Assembly (NCBI GenBank): GCA_002397315.1
Contig: DHAE01000013.1
Span: 49,569-113,568, forward strand
Reading direction: 5' to 3'
DNA length: 64,000 bases
DNA from: Comamonadaceae bacterium UBA4962
GTDB taxonomy: Bacteria; Pseudomonadota; Gammaproteobacteria; Burkholderiales; Burkholderiaceae_C
Made by a program: the position numbers and the translations under genes. Each line of letters starts with the position of its first letter. Position 1 is the first letter of the stretch. The notes under the pieces were generated by a model that was not told the origin of the DNA, did not search any database, and was given only the letters and a program-made list of their open reading frames with translations. This document shows, in pieces, positions 27,396-36,089 of the stretch.

Positions 27396-28900
27396 GATGA
27401 GCAGCTGATTTCGATGGAAGAAGCCCAGTCGGGCGGAAAGCCCGCCCATTCGGCATGGTCGGGGTGTTCGTCGAAGGGACGCGCCAGCACCGCCTGCAGG
27501 GCATGCAGCGGGCGGAAGTCCCCGCCCTTCGCGGCGCGGATGGCCAGCTCGCCCAGGTGGTTGCGCAGCACGAAGCGCGGGTTGGTGCGCTGCATCAGGG
27601 CCGCGGCCTCCTCCCGATCTTCGCGGGCGAGGCGTTGCGCGTAGCGCGCGGCCCAGGCGTCCCAGCCTGCGCGGTCCAGGAAGAGGTCGCGCACCGGCGC
27701 GAAATCCTGTGCGGCCACGGCCTGCGAGAGCCGGTGCCAGAAGATGGTGTAGTCGACCGCGCCCGCCGCCAGCAGCGCGAGCAGGTCGTCCACCAGCGTG
27801 GCGTCGCCTTCGGCCGCCGCCGCCAGGCCGAGCTTGTCCCGCATGCGGCGCATGTATTGCGCGGGGAAGAGGGCGCGGTAGGGCTCGAGCGCGGCCTGGG
27901 CGAGTTCCGTGTCTTCGATCAGCGGCATGAGCGCCTGGCCCAGGCAGAACAGGTTCCAGTAGGCCACCTGGGGCTGCCGGTTGAAGGCATAGCGGCCCTG
28001 GCTGTCGCTGTGGTTGCAGATGTGGCCGGGAACGAAGGCGTCCAGGAACTGGAAGGGCCCGTAGTCGATCGTGAGCCCGAGGATGCTCATGTTGTCGGTG
28101 TTCATCACGCCGTGGCAGAAGCCCACGGCCTGCCACTGCGCGAGCAGCGCCGCCGTGCGCTCGCCCACCGCGCGCAGCAGCGCGGCATAGGCATTGCCGC
28201 CGGAGGCGTCGTCCGCGGTGCGGCATTCCGGGTAGTAGCGGTCGATCACGTAGTCGGCCAGGGCGCGCAGCTCCGCCGCCTGGTCGCGCGCCGCGAAGTG
28301 TTCGAAGTGGCCGAAGCGCACGAAGCTCGGCGCGACGCGCGTCACCACCGCGGCGGTCTCGATCTCTTCGCGCGCGACGGGGGCCGGCGAGCCGGTGAGG
28401 GCGAGCGCACGCGTGGTAGGGATGCCGAGCGCATGCATGGCCTCGCTGCAGAGGAATTCGCGCACGGAGGAGCGCAGCACCGCGCGGCCGTCGCCCATGC
28501 GGGAGTAGGGGGTGCGGCCGGCGCCCTTGAGCTGCACTTCGTGGCCGTTCTCCGTCTCTCCGAGCAGGATGGCGCGGCCGTCGCCCAGTTGCCCGGCCCA
28601 GACGCCGAACTGGTGGCCGCTGTAGACGCTGGCGAGCGGCCGCATGCCGCGCAGCACGGCATTGCCCGAGAGCACCTGCACGGCGGCATCGCTGCCCAGC
28701 CAGCCGGGCGCCATGCCGATCAGGGCGGCGGTGTCGGCGCTGCCGGCGATCCAGTGGGGATCGGGCAGCGGTGTCGGCACCAGTTCGGTATGAAAGGCGG
28801 GCCCGAGCGCGGCGAAGCCCTCGCGCCACGCGAGGCCGGAGGGGGTGTCGGCCGGCGGTGCGGAAACAGCGGTGGCGGCGTTGGTCGTCATCGTGTCCAT
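27392..28900 (-). CDS. selO: SelO family protein adenylyltransferase (YdiU/UPF0061)
   Basis: This 502-residue pseudokinase-fold enzyme transfers AMP to target proteins. Conserved segments are YSGHQFGVWAGQLGDGRA, LKGAGRTPYSRMGDGRAVLR (within 20-residue windows) and GVMNTDNMSILGLTIDYGPF with the metal-binding DN...D. SelO proteins AMPylate redox targets such as glutaredoxin. ATG at 28900 is used; ATG 28891 is three codons later. It heads the operon and is translationally joined to msrB. Confidence 0.92.
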   Translation of the reverse strand: MDTMTTNAATAVSAPPADTPSGLAWREGFAALGPAFHTELVPTPLPDPHWIAGSADTAALIGMAPGWLGSDAAVQVLSGNAVLRGMRPLASVYSGHQFGVWAGQLGDGRAILLGETENGHEVQLKGAGRTPYSRMGDGRAVLRSSVREFLCSEAMHALGIPTTRALALTGSPAPVAREEIETAAVVTRVAPSFVRFGHFEHFAARDQAAELRALADYVIDRYYPECRTADDASGGNAYAALLRAVGERTAALLAQWQAVGFCHGVMNTDNMSILGLTIDYGPFQFLDAFVPGHICNHSDSQGRYAFNRQPQVAYWNLFCLGQALMPLIEDTELAQAALEPYRALFPAQYMRRMRDKLGLAAAAEGDATLVDDLLALLAAGAVDYTIFWHRLSQAVAAQDFAPVRDLFLDRAGWDAWAARYAQRLAREDREEAAALMQRTNPRFVLRNHLGELAIRAAKGGDFRPLHALQAVLARPFDEHPDHAEWAGFPPDWASSIEISCSS

Positions 28901-29078
28901 TGTGTCCCAGGGCCTTTTCCACGGCGGCCCACAGGGGCTTGGCGCCTGCCGTGCGGCGCGCTGTCGCCAGCCGGACAATCGGCGCTTTTACCGGGGTTGA
29001 CCGGGGGCTCGCCGGCGGGGGCGGCGGTTAGGATCGGCCGTCACATCACCATCCGTAACGGACACACAAGGAGACACC

Positions 29079-30719
29079 ATGCTGGGCCTGATGCAGAGCC
29101 AACCCCTGCTGATTTCGACGCTCGTCGAGTTCGCGGAGCGCCACCACGGCGATGCGCAGATCGTCTCGCGGCGCGTGGAAGGCGATATCCACCGCTACAC
29201 CTACCGCGACATGGCGGCGCGCGCGCGCCAGCTCGCCAACGCGCTCGACGCCGATGGTCTCGCCTTCAGCGACCGCGTGGCCAGCCTGGCCTGGAACGGC
29301 TACCGCCACCTGGAGATGTACTACGGCGTGAGCGGTTCGGGCCGCGTGCTGCACACGATCAATCCGCGCCTGCACCCCGAACAGGTCGCCTGGATCGTGA
29401 ACCATGCGGAAGACCAGGTGCTCTGCTTCGACCTCACGTTCCTGCCCATCGTGCAGGCGGTGCATGCCAAGTGCCCCTCCGTGCGGCGCTGGGTGGCGCT
29501 GTGCGATGCCGACCGGCTGCCCGCCGACACGGGCATTCCCGGCCTCACGAGCTACGAAGCCTGGATCGGCGCCGCATCGGCCGACTACGCATGGCCGTCG
29601 TTCGACGAGAACTCGGCTTCCAGCCTCTGCTACACGAGCGGTACCACGGGCGATCCGAAGGGGGTCCTCTACAGCCACCGCTCGTCGATCCTGCACGCCT
29701 ACGCCGCGGCGCTGCCCGACGTCATGGGCCTGTCGGCGAGCGACGCGGTGCTGCCGGTGGTGCCGATGTTCCACGTCAATGCCTGGGGCATTCCGTATTC
29801 CGCGCCGCTCACCGGCTGCAAGCTGGTGTTCCCGGGGCCCGCGCTCGACGGCAAATCCGTCTATGACCTCATGGCGGCCGAGGGCGTGACCTTCGCGGCC
29901 GGCGTGCCCACCGTGTGGCAGATGCTGCTGCAGCATGCGAAGGCCAACGGCCTGCGTTTCGGCAAGCTGCAACGCACGGTGATCGGCGGCTCCGCCTGCC
30001 CGCCAGCGATGATCGAGGCCTTCCAGAACGAATACGGCGTGCGGGTGCTGCATGCCTGGGGCATGACCGAGATGAGCCCGCTCGGCACGCTGTGCTCGCT
30101 CAAGAACAAGCACCTGGATCTGCCCGAGGACGAGCGCATGAAGATCCTGCTCAAGCAGGGGCGGGCGATCTACGGGGTGGACATGAAGATCGTCGACGGC
30201 GAAGGCCGCGAGCTGCCCTGGGACGGCAAGGCCTATGGCGACCTGCTGGTCAAGGGGCCCTGGATCGTGGACCGCTACTACCGCGCTTCCGGCACCCCGC
30301 TCGTGCCCGACGCGCAGGGCCGCGGCTGGTTCCCGACGGGCGACGTGGCGACGATCGACCCGGACGGCTACATGCAGATCACCGACCGCAGCAAGGACGT
30401 GATCAAGTCCGGCGGCGAGTGGATCAGCTCGATCGACATCGAGAACATCGCCATGGCCCACCCTGCCGTCGCCATGGCGGCCTGCGTGGGCATGCCGCAC
30501 CCGAAGTGGGACGAGCGCCCCATCGTGGCCGTGGTGCTGCGCCCGGGCGCGCAGCTCACGCGCGACGAGCTGCTGGCCTTCTACCAGGGCAAGACGGCCA
30601 AGTGGCAGGTCCCGGACGATGTGGTGTTCCTGGACGCGATCCCGATCGGGGCCACGGGCAAGATGCTGAAGGCCCGCCTGCGCGAACAGCTCAAGGACTA
30701 CCGCCTGCCCGGTCTCTGA
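29079..30719 (+). CDS. Long/medium-chain acyl-CoA synthetase (AMP-binding)
   Basis: This 546-residue adenylate-forming ligase has the P-loop YTSGTTGDPKGVLYSHRS, the A5-type motif WGMTEMSPLG, the A8 hinge DRSKDVIKSGGEWIS and the catalytic Lys in GATGKMLK near the C-terminus. It activates a fatty acid or related carboxylate with ATP and CoA. AAGGAG lies 8 nt before the ATG. It precedes a five-gene liv-type importer by 160 bp, so the imported ligand might be its substrate; the chain length is not readable. Confidence 0.88.
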   Translation: MLGLMQSQPLLISTLVEFAERHHGDAQIVSRRVEGDIHRYTYRDMAARARQLANALDADGLAFSDRVASLAWNGYRHLEMYYGVSGSGRVLHTINPRLHPEQVAWIVNHAEDQVLCFDLTFLPIVQAVHAKCPSVRRWVALCDADRLPADTGIPGLTSYEAWIGAASADYAWPSFDENSASSLCYTSGTTGDPKGVLYSHRSSILHAYAAALPDVMGLSASDAVLPVVPMFHVNAWGIPYSAPLTGCKLVFPGPALDGKSVYDLMAAEGVTFAAGVPTVWQMLLQHAKANGLRFGKLQRTVIGGSACPPAMIEAFQNEYGVRVLHAWGMTEMSPLGTLCSLKNKHLDLPEDERMKILLKQGRAIYGVDMKIVDGEGRELPWDGKAYGDLLVKGPWIVDRYYRASGTPLVPDAQGRGWFPTGDVATIDPDGYMQITDRSKDVIKSGGEWISSIDIENIAMAHPAVAMAACVGMPHPKWDERPIVAVVLRPGAQLTRDELLAFYQGKTAKWQVPDDVVFLDAIPIGATGKMLKARLREQLKDYRLPGL

Positions 30720-30879
30720 CGGCTACGGCGGCCGCGCCGCAGGACCGGGCGGGGCGTGCGGCGGGCCCGGCCGAGTCGCCTGCGGGATAGGCGCTAGGGT
30801 GAATCCCTGAACGCCGCCGCGGACCTCGCCTGTACGCTGCGGCGTGTTCGGTGACCCCTACAACGCAAGGAGACAGGCG

Positions 30880-32115
30880 ATGAGATTTGCTATCAAGTTA
30901 GTAGCCGCATCTGCGATCTTGGCAACCGCAGGCGGTGCATTCGCTCAAAAGGGCGAAACCGTGAAGATCGCCTGGCTCGATCCGCTCTCGGGCCTGATGG
31001 CGGCGGTGGGCACCAACCAGCTCAAGAGCTTCCAGTTCCTGGCCGACGAATTCAGCAAGAAGAACGCCTCGGGCGTGAAGTTCGAGATCATCGGCATCGA
31101 CAACAAGCTGAGCCCGCAGGAAACCACCAGCGCGCTGCGCTCCGCGATGGACCAGGGCGCCCGCTACGTGGTGCAGGGCAACGGCTCGGGCCCGGCCCTG
31201 GCCATCATGGACGCGCTGGAAAAGCACAACGCGCGCAATCCGGGCAAGGAGGTGGTCTACCTGAACTACGCGGCGGTGGACCCGGACCTCACCAACAGCA
31301 AGTGCAGCTACTGGCATTTCCGCCTGGACGCCGACACGTCGATGAAGATGGAGGCCATGACCACCTTCATGAAGGACCAGCCGGCGATCAAGAAGGTCTA
31401 CCTGATCAACCAGAACTACGCGCACGGCCAGCAGGTCGCCAAGTACGCCAAGGAGAACCTCGCGCGCAAGCGGCCCGACGTGCAGATCGTGGGCGACGAC
31501 CTGCATCCGCTCGCCCAGGTGCGCGACTTCGCGCCCTACATCGCGAAGATCAAGCAGTCGGGCGCCGACACGGTGATCACCGGCAACTGGGGCTCCGACC
31601 TCGCGCTGCTGATCAAGGCGGCCAACGACGCCGGCCTGAACAACGTCAGCTTCTACACCTACTACGGCGGCGTGACCGGCTCGCCGACCGCCATGGGCGC
31701 GGCCGCCGCGGGGCGCGTGTACATGGTGTCGTACAACCACCTGAACCTGCCCGGCGACATCGGCCGCGTGGTGACGGAGTACAAGAAGAAGTTCAACGAC
31801 GACATGTACACGGGCGCCGTGTACCACGCGTTCGCGATGCTCGACGCCGGCTTCGTCAAGGCCAAGAGCACCGACCCGGTGAAGGTGGCGCAGGTGCTCG
31901 AAGGCATGAAGTTCAACAGCTTCAACGGCGAGGTGGAGATGCGCAAGTCCGACCACCAGCTGCAGCAGGGCCTGTTCGTCTCCAAGTGGGAGAAGGCGGG
32001 CGGCCAGTACCCGAACGACGCCGAGAACACGGGCTACACCTTCGTGCCCGTGAAGTACTACGAGCCCTACGTGGCGAGCACGCCCACCTCGTGCCAGATG
32101 AAGCGGCCTTCCTGA
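30880..32115 (+). CDS. Branched-chain-type ABC transporter substrate-binding protein
   Basis: This 411-residue periplasmic protein (Peripla_BP_6) has a signal peptide MRFAIKLVAASAILATAGGA cut after AFA. The mature start VKIAWLDPLSGLMAAVGTNQ and SFYTYYGG fit LivK-like proteins. Downstream are two permeases and two ATPases. Next to an acyl-CoA ligase, such systems often import organic or aromatic acids rather than leucine, so the ligand is left open. The signal-peptide codons are less GC-rich than the rest of the gene. Confidence 0.88.
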   Translation: MRFAIKLVAASAILATAGGAFAQKGETVKIAWLDPLSGLMAAVGTNQLKSFQFLADEFSKKNASGVKFEIIGIDNKLSPQETTSALRSAMDQGARYVVQGNGSGPALAIMDALEKHNARNPGKEVVYLNYAAVDPDLTNSKCSYWHFRLDADTSMKMEAMTTFMKDQPAIKKVYLINQNYAHGQQVAKYAKENLARKRPDVQIVGDDLHPLAQVRDFAPYIAKIKQSGADTVITGNWGSDLALLIKAANDAGLNNVSFYTYYGGVTGSPTAMGAAAAGRVYMVSYNHLNLPGDIGRVVTEYKKKFNDDMYTGAVYHAFAMLDAGFVKAKSTDPVKVAQVLEGMKFNSFNGEVEMRKSDHQLQQGLFVSKWEKAGGQYPNDAENTGYTFVPVKYYEPYVASTPTSCQMKRPS

Positions 32116-32236
32116 CCGCCCGGCCCCGCCGCGGGGCCTTCGCATCGGACGGGCCCGGGAGCATCGCTTCCCGGGCCCTGCCTCCGGCCTGTCCGTTCCC
32201 CTTCGCCTTCCCGCAGCGCCTCGCGGCCTGATTCCG

Positions 32237-33190
32237 ATGAACCTCGAGTTTTTCGTCATCTCCCTGCTCAACGGCGTGAGCTACGGGCTCCTGCTGTTCA
32301 TGCTGAGTTCCGGGCTGACGCTGATCTTCAGCATGATGGGTGTGCTCAATTTCGCGCACACCAGCTTCTACATGCTCGGCGCGTACCTCGCCTATTCGAT
32401 CTCCGGCGTGGTGGGCTTCTGGCCCGCGCTCTTCATCGCGCCGCTGGTCGTGGGGGCACTGGGCGCGGCCTTCGAGCGCTATGCGCTGCGGCGCGTGCAC
32501 AAGTTCGGCCACGTGCCGGAACTGCTCGTGACCTTCGGCCTCTCGTACCTGATCCTGGAGATCGTGCAGCTCGTCTGGGGCCGCTCCACCGTGCCCTACG
32601 GCCTGCCGGCGCAGCTCCAGGGCCCGCTCTTCTCGCTGTACGGCACGCAGTTTCCCAAGTCGCGCTCGTTCGTGATGCTGGTGGCCATGCTCATGCTGGT
32701 GGCCGTGTGGCTGGTGCTCACCCGCACGCGCATCGGCCTCGTCATCCAGGCCGCGCTCAAGCAGCCCGAGATGGTGGAGGCGCTGGGCCACAACGTGCCG
32801 CGCGTGTTCATGCTGGTGTTCGGCGGCGGCTGCGCGCTGGCCGGGCTGGCCGGCGTGATCGGCGGCAACACCTACGTCACCGAGCCGGCCATGGCGGCCT
32901 CGGTCGGCTCGATCATCTTCGTGGTGGTGGTGGTGGGCGGCATGGGTTCGCTCGCCGGCGCCTTCCTCGCCTCGCTGATCATCGGGCTGGTGCAGACCTT
33001 CGCGGTGGCGCTCGACTACTCGCTGGCGAGCGCGCTGCGCTCCTTCGGCATGGCGGTGACGGACCAGACCTTCGGCTACCCCGTGCTCAAGCTCACCATT
33101 TCGCAGGTCGCGCCGATCCTGCCCTACCTGTTCCTCGTGCTGATCCTGATCTTCCGCCCGAAGGGGCTGCTCGGAACGCGGGAAGACTGA
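32237..33190 (+). CDS. Branched-chain-type ABC permease, LivH-like
   Basis: This 317-residue permease has about eight membrane helices and the LivH pattern (SYGLLLFMLSSGLTLIFSMM, GVLNFAHTSFYMLGAYLAY, GGMGSLAGAFLASLIIGL). The stop is 4 bp before the LivM-like gene. It pairs with LivM to form the channel. Confidence 0.9.
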   Translation: MNLEFFVISLLNGVSYGLLLFMLSSGLTLIFSMMGVLNFAHTSFYMLGAYLAYSISGVVGFWPALFIAPLVVGALGAAFERYALRRVHKFGHVPELLVTFGLSYLILEIVQLVWGRSTVPYGLPAQLQGPLFSLYGTQFPKSRSFVMLVAMLMLVAVWLVLTRTRIGLVIQAALKQPEMVEALGHNVPRVFMLVFGGGCALAGLAGVIGGNTYVTEPAMAASVGSIIFVVVVVGGMGSLAGAFLASLIIGLVQTFAVALDYSLASALRSFGMAVTDQTFGYPVLKLTISQVAPILPYLFLVLILIFRPKGLLGTRED

Positions 33191-33194
33191 CACC

Positions 33195-34517
33195 ATGGCC
33201 ATGCATCCATCTTCCGGCGTCTACCGTTTCCGGCCGCTCAACATCGGCCGTGCCGTGGTCTGGGGCGCGTTCGGGCTCGCACTCATCGTGGCACCCAAGG
33301 TGTTCACGAGCAGCCTGGCGCTCACCATGCTCGCGCAGATCGGCTACCTGATCATCATCTGCCTTTCCTACAACATCCTGCTGGGGCAGGGCGGCATGCT
33401 GAGCTTCGGGCATGCCGTCTACACCGGCCTGGGCTCGTTCATGGCGGTGCACGCGATGAACTGGGCGGGCAAGGGCGCGCTGCCCATCCCGCTGGTGCTG
33501 ATACCGCTCGTGGGCGGGCTGGCGGGCATGTTCTTCGCGGTGCTGCTGGGCTTCGTCACCACGAAGAAATCCGGCACCACCTTCGCGATGATCACGCTCG
33601 GCATCGGCGAGCTGGTGGCCTCGATGGCGCTGATGTTCCCCGAGGTGTTCGGGGGCGAGGGCGGCATCACCACCGACCGTGTCTATGGCCAGGGCTTCTT
33701 CGGCATCACCTTCGGACCGGCCATCCAGGTGTACTACCTGATCGCGGCCTACTGCTTCGTCTGCACGGCGCTGATGTTCGCCTTCACGGGCACGCCGCTG
33801 GGCCGCATGCTGAACGCGGTGCGCGACAATCCGGAGCGGGTCGAGTTCATCGGCTACAACACGCAGCGCGTGCGCTACTACGCCTTCATCATCTCGGGTT
33901 TCTTCGCCGGCATCGGCGGGGCGCTGGCGGCGATCAATTTCGAGATCGTTACCGCGGCCGACAGCGTGAGCGTGATGCGCTCGGGCTCCTACCTGCTGTT
34001 CACCTTCCTGGGCGGCGCGACGTTCTTCTTCGGGCCCATCATCGGCGCGGTGCTGCTGGTGTTCGCCTCGGTGCTGCTCTCGGAGCTGTCCAAGGCCTGG
34101 CTGCTGTACCTGGGCCTCGTCTTCCTCCTCATGGTGATGTATGCGCCGGGCGGCATCGCCAGCCTGATCATGATGAACCTGCGCGTGGCGCGCTACGGGC
34201 GGCTGAAGCCGCTGCTGCCGGCCTACCTGGCGGTGGGCGCCTCGGCGCTCGTCGCCGTGGTGGGTGCCGCCGCGATGATCGAGATGACCTATCACCTGCA
34301 GCTCAACGCGGCGCTCGGGCCGCAGATCGGATTCCTCGGGGCCACCCTCGACGCGCGCAGCCCGGCGACGTGGACCGGCGCGGTAATCGTCTTCGCGCTG
34401 GGCGCCGGCCTGTTCGAAGTCAGCCGGCGCGCCTTCGCGCGCCGCTGGGGGGCCACGCAGGAGGCGATCGAGCGCGACATGCAACTGGGCGCAGCCGCGC
34501 AGGGAGGCCGCGCATGA
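33195..34517 (+). CDS. Branched-chain-type ABC permease, LivM-like
   Basis: This 440-residue permease carries the LivM signatures NILLGQGGMLSFGHAVYTGLG and GRMLNAVRDNPERVEFIGYN. The C-terminal ~100 residues form a long extension with two further hydrophobic stretches, larger than a standard LivM. It overlaps the ATPase gene by 4 nt (ATGA). Confidence 0.88.
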   Translation: MAMHPSSGVYRFRPLNIGRAVVWGAFGLALIVAPKVFTSSLALTMLAQIGYLIIICLSYNILLGQGGMLSFGHAVYTGLGSFMAVHAMNWAGKGALPIPLVLIPLVGGLAGMFFAVLLGFVTTKKSGTTFAMITLGIGELVASMALMFPEVFGGEGGITTDRVYGQGFFGITFGPAIQVYYLIAAYCFVCTALMFAFTGTPLGRMLNAVRDNPERVEFIGYNTQRVRYYAFIISGFFAGIGGALAAINFEIVTAADSVSVMRSGSYLLFTFLGGATFFFGPIIGAVLLVFASVLLSELSKAWLLYLGLVFLLMVMYAPGGIASLIMMNLRVARYGRLKPLLPAYLAVGASALVAVVGAAAMIEMTYHLQLNAALGPQIGFLGATLDARSPATWTGAVIVFALGAGLFEVSRRAFARRWGATQEAIERDMQLGAAAQGGRA

Positions 34518-35302
34518 TGGCGACGGACAATGGCACCCCGGCGCTGGAACTGCGCGATCTGCGCAAGCGCTTCGGCAAGACCGAGATCATCCGCGGCGCC
34601 AACCTGGCGGTGCGTCCGGGCGAGCGCGTCGCCATCATCGGGCCGAACGGCGCGGGCAAGTCCACGCTGTTCAACCTGATCAGCGGCCGCTTCGGGCCCA
34701 CCAGCGGCGAAGTGCTGCTGAACGGCCAGCGCATCGACGGCCGTGCGCCCTACGAAATCAACCGCATGGGCCTGTCGCGCAGCTTCCAGATCACCAACAT
34801 CTTCCCGAAGCTGAGCGTGTTCGAGAACCTGCGCTGCGGCGTGCTCTGGAGCCTGGGCTACCGCTACAGCTTCTGGCGCTTCCTCTCGCGGCTGCACGAT
34901 GCGAACGCGCGGGCGGAAGAGTTGCTGGACCAGATCCACCTGGGTCCGAAGCGCGACACGCTGGCCATGAACCTCACCTACGCCGAGCAGCGCGCGCTGG
35001 AGATCGGCATCACCATCGCGGGCGGCGCGAGCGTGATCCTGCTGGACGAGCCCACGGCCGGCATGAGCAAGAGCGAGACGGCGCGCTTCATCCAGCTCAT
35101 CCGCGAAGTGACGCAGGGCCGCACGCTGCTCACGGTGGAGCACGACATGGGCGTGGTGTTCGGCCTGGCGGACCGCATCGCGGTGGTGGTGTACGGCGAG
35201 GTGATCGCCTTCGACACGCCCGAGGCCGTGCGCGCCAATCCGCGCGTGCAGGAGGCCTACCTGGGCTCGGTGATCGCGGCGGAACAAGCGGAGGGGCATT
35301 GA
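34514..35302 (+). CDS. Branched-chain-type ABC ATPase, LivG-like
   Basis: This 262-residue ATPase has Walker A GPNGAGKST, a divergent signature LTYAEQRALEIG in place of LSGGQ, Walker B SVILLDEPTAGMS and H-loop VEHDMGVV. The relaxed signature is common in the Liv family. It is intact in Walker A, unlike its partner encoded downstream. Confidence 0.9.
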   Translation: MMATDNGTPALELRDLRKRFGKTEIIRGANLAVRPGERVAIIGPNGAGKSTLFNLISGRFGPTSGEVLLNGQRIDGRAPYEINRMGLSRSFQITNIFPKLSVFENLRCGVLWSLGYRYSFWRFLSRLHDANARAEELLDQIHLGPKRDTLAMNLTYAEQRALEIGITIAGGASVILLDEPTAGMSKSETARFIQLIREVTQGRTLLTVEHDMGVVFGLADRIAVVVYGEVIAFDTPEAVRANPRVQEAYLGSVIAAEQAEGH

Positions 35303-35303
35303 C

Positions 35304-35999
35304 ATGCTGCACGTACACGACCTGCATGCCTACTACGGCAAGAGCCACGTGCTCCATGGCGTGAGCTTCGATGTGGCGCCCGGCGAGATCGTGGCCCTGC
35401 TGGGCCGCAACGGCTCGGGCCGCTCCACCACGGCCAAGGCCATCATGGGCCTGGTGCACTGGGAAGGCGCGCTCGAGTGGAAGGGCCGCAGGCTCGCGGG
35501 CAGCAAGCCCTACGAGATCGCGCACATGGGCCTGGGCTACGTGCCCGAGAGCCGCGACGTGTTCCCCAACCTGACGGTGCACCAGAACCTGCTGCTGGGC
35601 CAGAAGGGGCGAGGCAAGGGCAGCCGCTGGGGCTTCGACGACATGTACGCGATGTTCCCGCGCCTCAAGGAGCGGCAGCACACCGAAGCCGGCGTGATGT
35701 CCGGCGGCGAGCAGCAGATGCTCACGCTCTGCCGTACGCTGATGGGCGACCCGGACCTGATCATCATCGACGAACCCACCGAGGGCCTGGCGCCGAAGAT
35801 CGTCGAGCTGGTGGGAGAGTACCTGCAAAAGATCCGCGAGCGTGGCGTGTCGGTGCTGCTCATCGAACAGAAGCTCACCATCGCGATGCGTATTTCGGAC
35901 CGGGCGCTGGTGATGGGCCACGGCAGCATCGTGTTCGACGGCACGCCGGAAGGACTGCGTGCGGACACGGGCGTGCGGCGGGAGTGGCTGGAAGTGTGA
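35304..35999 (+). CDS. Branched-chain-type ABC ATPase, LivF-like, with Walker A Lys replaced by Arg
   Basis: This 231-residue LivF-type ATPase has signature MSGGEQQM, Walker B LIIIDEPTEGLAP and the switch region LLIEQKL. Walker A reads GRNGSGRSTT, so the nucleotide-binding Lys is Arg (codon CGC). Such a change usually weakens ATP hydrolysis; the heterodimer may rely mainly on the LivG-like subunit. It is the last gene of the importer operon. Confidence 0.88.
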   Translation: MLHVHDLHAYYGKSHVLHGVSFDVAPGEIVALLGRNGSGRSTTAKAIMGLVHWEGALEWKGRRLAGSKPYEIAHMGLGYVPESRDVFPNLTVHQNLLLGQKGRGKGSRWGFDDMYAMFPRLKERQHTEAGVMSGGEQQMLTLCRTLMGDPDLIIIDEPTEGLAPKIVELVGEYLQKIRERGVSVLLIEQKLTIAMRISDRALVMGHGSIVFDGTPEGLRADTGVRREWLEV

Positions 36000-36028
36000 T
36001 CCGCAGCGAGTACCGGCGGTGACAAGGG

Positions 36029-36056
36029 CTGTCACAAAACGGAAATGTACAGTCAT
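36029..36056 (+). promoter_or_regulatory. Direct-repeat region resembling a partial Pho box
   Basis: CTGTCAC, AAAA, CGGAAAT and then CAGTCAT lie 34-61 bp before the phosphatase gene. The first seven bases match the Pho-box half-site and the 4-bp A-rich spacer fits, but the second half matches only partly. PhoB control is a weak inference. Confidence 0.3.
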
Positions 36057-36089
36057 TAACATTTGCTGACACCATTTCCGGCGCCCGGC

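Noticed and set aside
34514..35302. Degenerate ABC signature in the LivG-like ATPase as a loss of function
   Set aside because: LivG proteins often have relaxed signature motifs, and Walker A, Walker B and the H-loop are intact.
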